Below are positions 6,536 through 7,899 of a stretch of 7,899 nt of DNA, piece by piece (position 1 is the stretch's first letter; each line of letters begins with the position of its first letter). The DNA lies in assembly GCA_900555805.1 (NCBI GenBank), contig USMJ01000046.1, forward strand, positions 1 through 7,899, given 5' to 3'. Source of the stretch: an uncultured Oscillospiraceae bacterium. GTDB lineage: Bacteria; Bacillota; Clostridia; Oscillospirales; Acutalibacteraceae. Below the pieces are notes generated by a model. That model worked only from the letters and a program-made list of their open reading frames with translations, was not told the origin of the DNA and searched no databases. A program made the translations under genes and the position numbers.

Positions 6536-6698
6536 GTCGGTGGGTGCAAGAGAGAAGTTGGGGTGGCAAAAGCGGCTTTGCGGAGCAAAGCCGTCTGCGA
6601 GCCTGCGGCTCGCAGGTTTCGCCGAAGGCGAAACCTTTTGCCACCGCGCACAGACTGACTTCGGGCGCAACACTGTCTTGCAGCACCCTGCGACAAAA
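6532..6698. repeat. Palindromic intergenic element with terminal inverted repeats and cloverleaf core
   Basis: The ends are imperfect inverted repeats: both begin TTTTGTCG, then after two unlike bases GGGTGC, then AAGA and, after further mismatches, GTTG (left 6532-6560, right 6668-6698). Inside, 6562-6645 forms a near-perfect four-way junction. GGTGGCAAAAG (6562-6572) closes with CTTTTGCCACC (6635-6645). Three hairpin arms follow one another: CGGCTTTGC/GCAAAGCCG (6573-6593), CTGCGAGCC/GGCTCGCAG (6595-6615) and GTTTCGCC/GGCGAAAC (6616-6634), each with a 3-base loop. Only one base of the 84 is unpaired outside the loops. It lacks tRNA features. The likely nature is a non-coding mobile palindrome (MITE- or REP-like) or a structured RNA. 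The structure can form from either strand. Confidence 0.75.
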
Positions 6699-6727
6699 GG
6701 CATCCGTCACTTGTGACGGATGCCTTT
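6696..6727 (-). terminator. Rho-independent terminator of the GH38 gene, usable on both strands
   Basis: AAAGGCATCCGTCAC (6696-6710) pairs perfectly with GTGACGGATGCCTTT (6713-6727). On the minus strand the stem is followed by TTTTGTCG, fitting an intrinsic terminator 17 bases after the stop codon of the mannosidase gene. On the plus strand only TTTAA follows, giving weaker activity there. Its T-tract falls inside the terminal repeat of the 6532-6698 element. Confidence 0.85.
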
Positions 6728-6743
6728 AAGCATAGTTATTATC

Positions 6744-7899
6744 TTACTTTGAGCTGATGTCTTCCATCTGGCGTTCAAGCTCGCCCGGCTCTTCATCGGC
6801 CGCCGCTTTCGGGCCGCCTTTCTTAGCCTGCTTCGCCTGAGCCTTCGCGTATTTGTCCGCTTTCTTGGCGGCTTTCTTTTCCTTGCGGCTCATCTTCTGC
6901 TTTTTGCCGGATTTCTTTTCAGCCTTTTCAATAGCTTCCTGCTCTCTCTGCTGATGTTCAAGAGCTATTCTTTGCTCTTTCTGAGCTATCTTCTCAGCCT
7001 TAAGTTCCTCTTTCTTCTCGACCTTTCTTGCCTTATAGTCCTGCTTTGCCATGACCTTCTTTAACTGTTTTTCATAGCTTTCAGCCTGGAATTCGGAGAA
7101 CTTGAGCTCGAACGGTCTGCGCTCTGCTGTGTCATAAAGCTCTGAAACAAGAACTGTGCTCGCCGTGTCATTGACCTGCGTCGCGCAGAGAACGATTATT
7201 TCATTTCCGACAGGGAGCTTAACCTTTCTTGCGCCCTTGACATGAAGATCATATCTGAAGAAGAACAGCTGGTTGGCGACATTGTCACCCTCTGCCGAGT
7301 GAGTATGCGTGCACTCCCAAGCGACCTTATCTCTCTTGATATACGCCGTCTCGCCGAGATCGTAGAGATCCCAACAGCCGACTCTTTCTTCGATAGCCTG
7401 AATGGGAACGATAACTTCATCGCCGTCGATTTCGAAGGTAAAATCTGCGTCTCCGATAAGAGAAGCGGCCATTATCGAGAATGTATCGCAGTCAACGTCA
7501 ATTTCCTGACCGTCGCAGATAAGCGCGTTGTTCATAGTGTTCATTGCGCTGCTGGTCTTGAATGTTACGCCGCCGCAAGTGATTTCTTCAGGCAGGATCT
7601 CTGCCGGTATGGAAACTCCCTTTGTGGGGATAATCGTGTGTTCTCTGTTAGTGTTGAATGTAACAACGTCAACGTTGAACGGAAGCTCAACGGGCTTCTG
7701 CTTTGCTTTATCGGAAACCTTGCCTGACTTGAGTTTGAGAGCGAATGTCTTAACTTCAAACGGCTCGAGGTCAAATGCAAGTCTGCCGTCGACCGTCTCG
7801 GCTTCACCCTTGTACTCTTCCGAAGCGTACACTTCATGAGCACTTTCGATTCCGTCGCCGAGAGTGATCTTGATATTTCTTGTGATGCGGTTGTTGCCT
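6744..7899 (-). CDS. GH38 alpha-mannosidase, C-terminal part with lysine-rich tail (5' end beyond right edge)
   Basis: The visible 384 residues run from the right edge to a stop at 6744-6746. They begin with the end of the GH38 beta-sandwich: NRITRNIKITLGDGIESAHEVY, then LEPFEVKTFALKL (visible ~44-56), the usual close of that domain. A further beta domain (~70-262) follows, seen C-terminally in bacterial GH38 proteins, with VSIPAEILPEE, NALICDGQEI, VPIQAIEERVGCWDLYD, WECTHTHS (Thr/His pair near 197-201) and FFFRYDLHV. The catalytic domain lies outside the window, so activity cannot be judged. Residues ~272-384 are an extra tail, about a quarter lysine, with a probable coiled coil and a final acidic patch (DEEPGELERQMED); GH38 enzymes usually lack this. 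A GTG at 7832 would give an internal start, but the family match continues upstream of it, so the gene simply runs off the edge. No signal peptide can be assessed. Confidence 0.88.
   Translation of the reverse strand, partial: GNNRITRNIKITLGDGIESAHEVYASEEYKGEAETVDGRLAFDLEPFEVKTFALKLKSGKVSDKAKQKPVELPFNVDVVTFNTNREHTIIPTKGVSIPAEILPEEITCGGVTFKTSSAMNTMNNALICDGQEIDVDCDTFSIMAASLIGDADFTFEIDGDEVIVPIQAIEERVGCWDLYDLGETAYIKRDKVAWECTHTHSAEGDNVANQLFFFRYDLHVKGARKVKLPVGNEIIVLCATQVNDTASTVLVSELYDTAERRPFELKFSEFQAESYEKQLKKVMAKQDYKARKVEKKEELKAEKIAQKEQRIALEHQQREQEAIEKAEKKSGKKQKMSRKEKKAAKKADKYAKAQAKQAKKGGPKAAADEEPGELERQMEDISSK

Noticed and set aside
6562..6645. A tRNA gene, because the core is 84 bases and cloverleaf-shaped
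   Set aside because: The arms are uniform 8-9 base-pair stems with 3-base loops, with no 7-base anticodon loop, no TTC T-loop sequence and no acceptor end.
6478..6734. Several overlapping short ORFs on both strands across the convergent intergenic region
   Set aside because: They arise from the inverted-repeat structure, which is open on both strands, and show no start signals or family features.
7830..7832. A GTG start making the mannosidase region a separate 362-residue protein
   Set aside because: The GH38 beta-sandwich match continues in frame upstream to the window edge and no ribosome binding site precedes the GTG.

Overview
The window looks like chromosomal DNA from a gut-type Clostridia (Oscillospiraceae/Ruminococcaceae-like). 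The signs are moderate GC, clean sigma-A promoters (TTGACT/TTGAAA, 17-base spacers), GGAGG ribosome binding sites, a LytTR regulator, and GH38 and acyl-CoA ligase genes of Firmicutes character. This assignment is an inference from style, not a measured phylogeny.

Layout, left to right. (a) 1-565, minus strand: the C-terminal ~190 residues of an FtsX-type ABC transporter permease. It has no N-terminal part, no convincing start codon, and a codon usage unlike its neighbours. (b) 554-690: three successive terminator-like hairpins, all with T-tracts on the minus strand, between the permease fragment and guaA. (c) 749-3590, minus strand: a purA-guaA unit (adenylosuccinate synthetase, then GMP synthase, 22 bases apart). 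It is driven by a near-consensus promoter whose spacer is filled by a perfect 7+7 palindrome. (d) 3761-4567, minus strand: a regulator with an N-terminal NTF2/SnoaL-like domain and a C-terminal LytTR DNA-binding domain. (e) 4568-4770: a divergent promoter region with a 15-base direct repeat at a 20-base period, placed between the two promoters. (f) 4771-6468, plus strand: a stand-alone ANL-family acyl-CoA synthetase. (g) 6469-6743: a convergent intergenic region made almost entirely of inverted repeats. Two terminators flank a ~167-base element with imperfect terminal inverted repeats and an 84-base core that can fold into a four-way cloverleaf. (h) 6744 to the right edge, minus strand: the 3' part of a GH38 alpha-mannosidase with an unusual lysine-rich tail.

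How the genes work together. purA and guaA are the last enzymes of the AMP and GMP branches from IMP, so one transcript supplies both branches. The NTF2-LytTR gene and the acyl-CoA synthetase gene are divergent and share a repeat of the right general geometry for a LytTR dimer. The simplest reading is a two-gene module in which a ligand-sensing LytTR protein controls an acyl-activating enzyme and possibly itself. The permease fragment directly after the guaA 3' end suggests a mobile-element or rearrangement boundary there, since that gene end is a known integration hotspot. No integrase is visible, and an assembly artefact cannot be excluded.

The items most worth following up are the cloverleaf element at 6532-6698, the NTF2-LytTR/acyl-CoA synthetase module with its direct repeat, and the palindrome inside the purA promoter.
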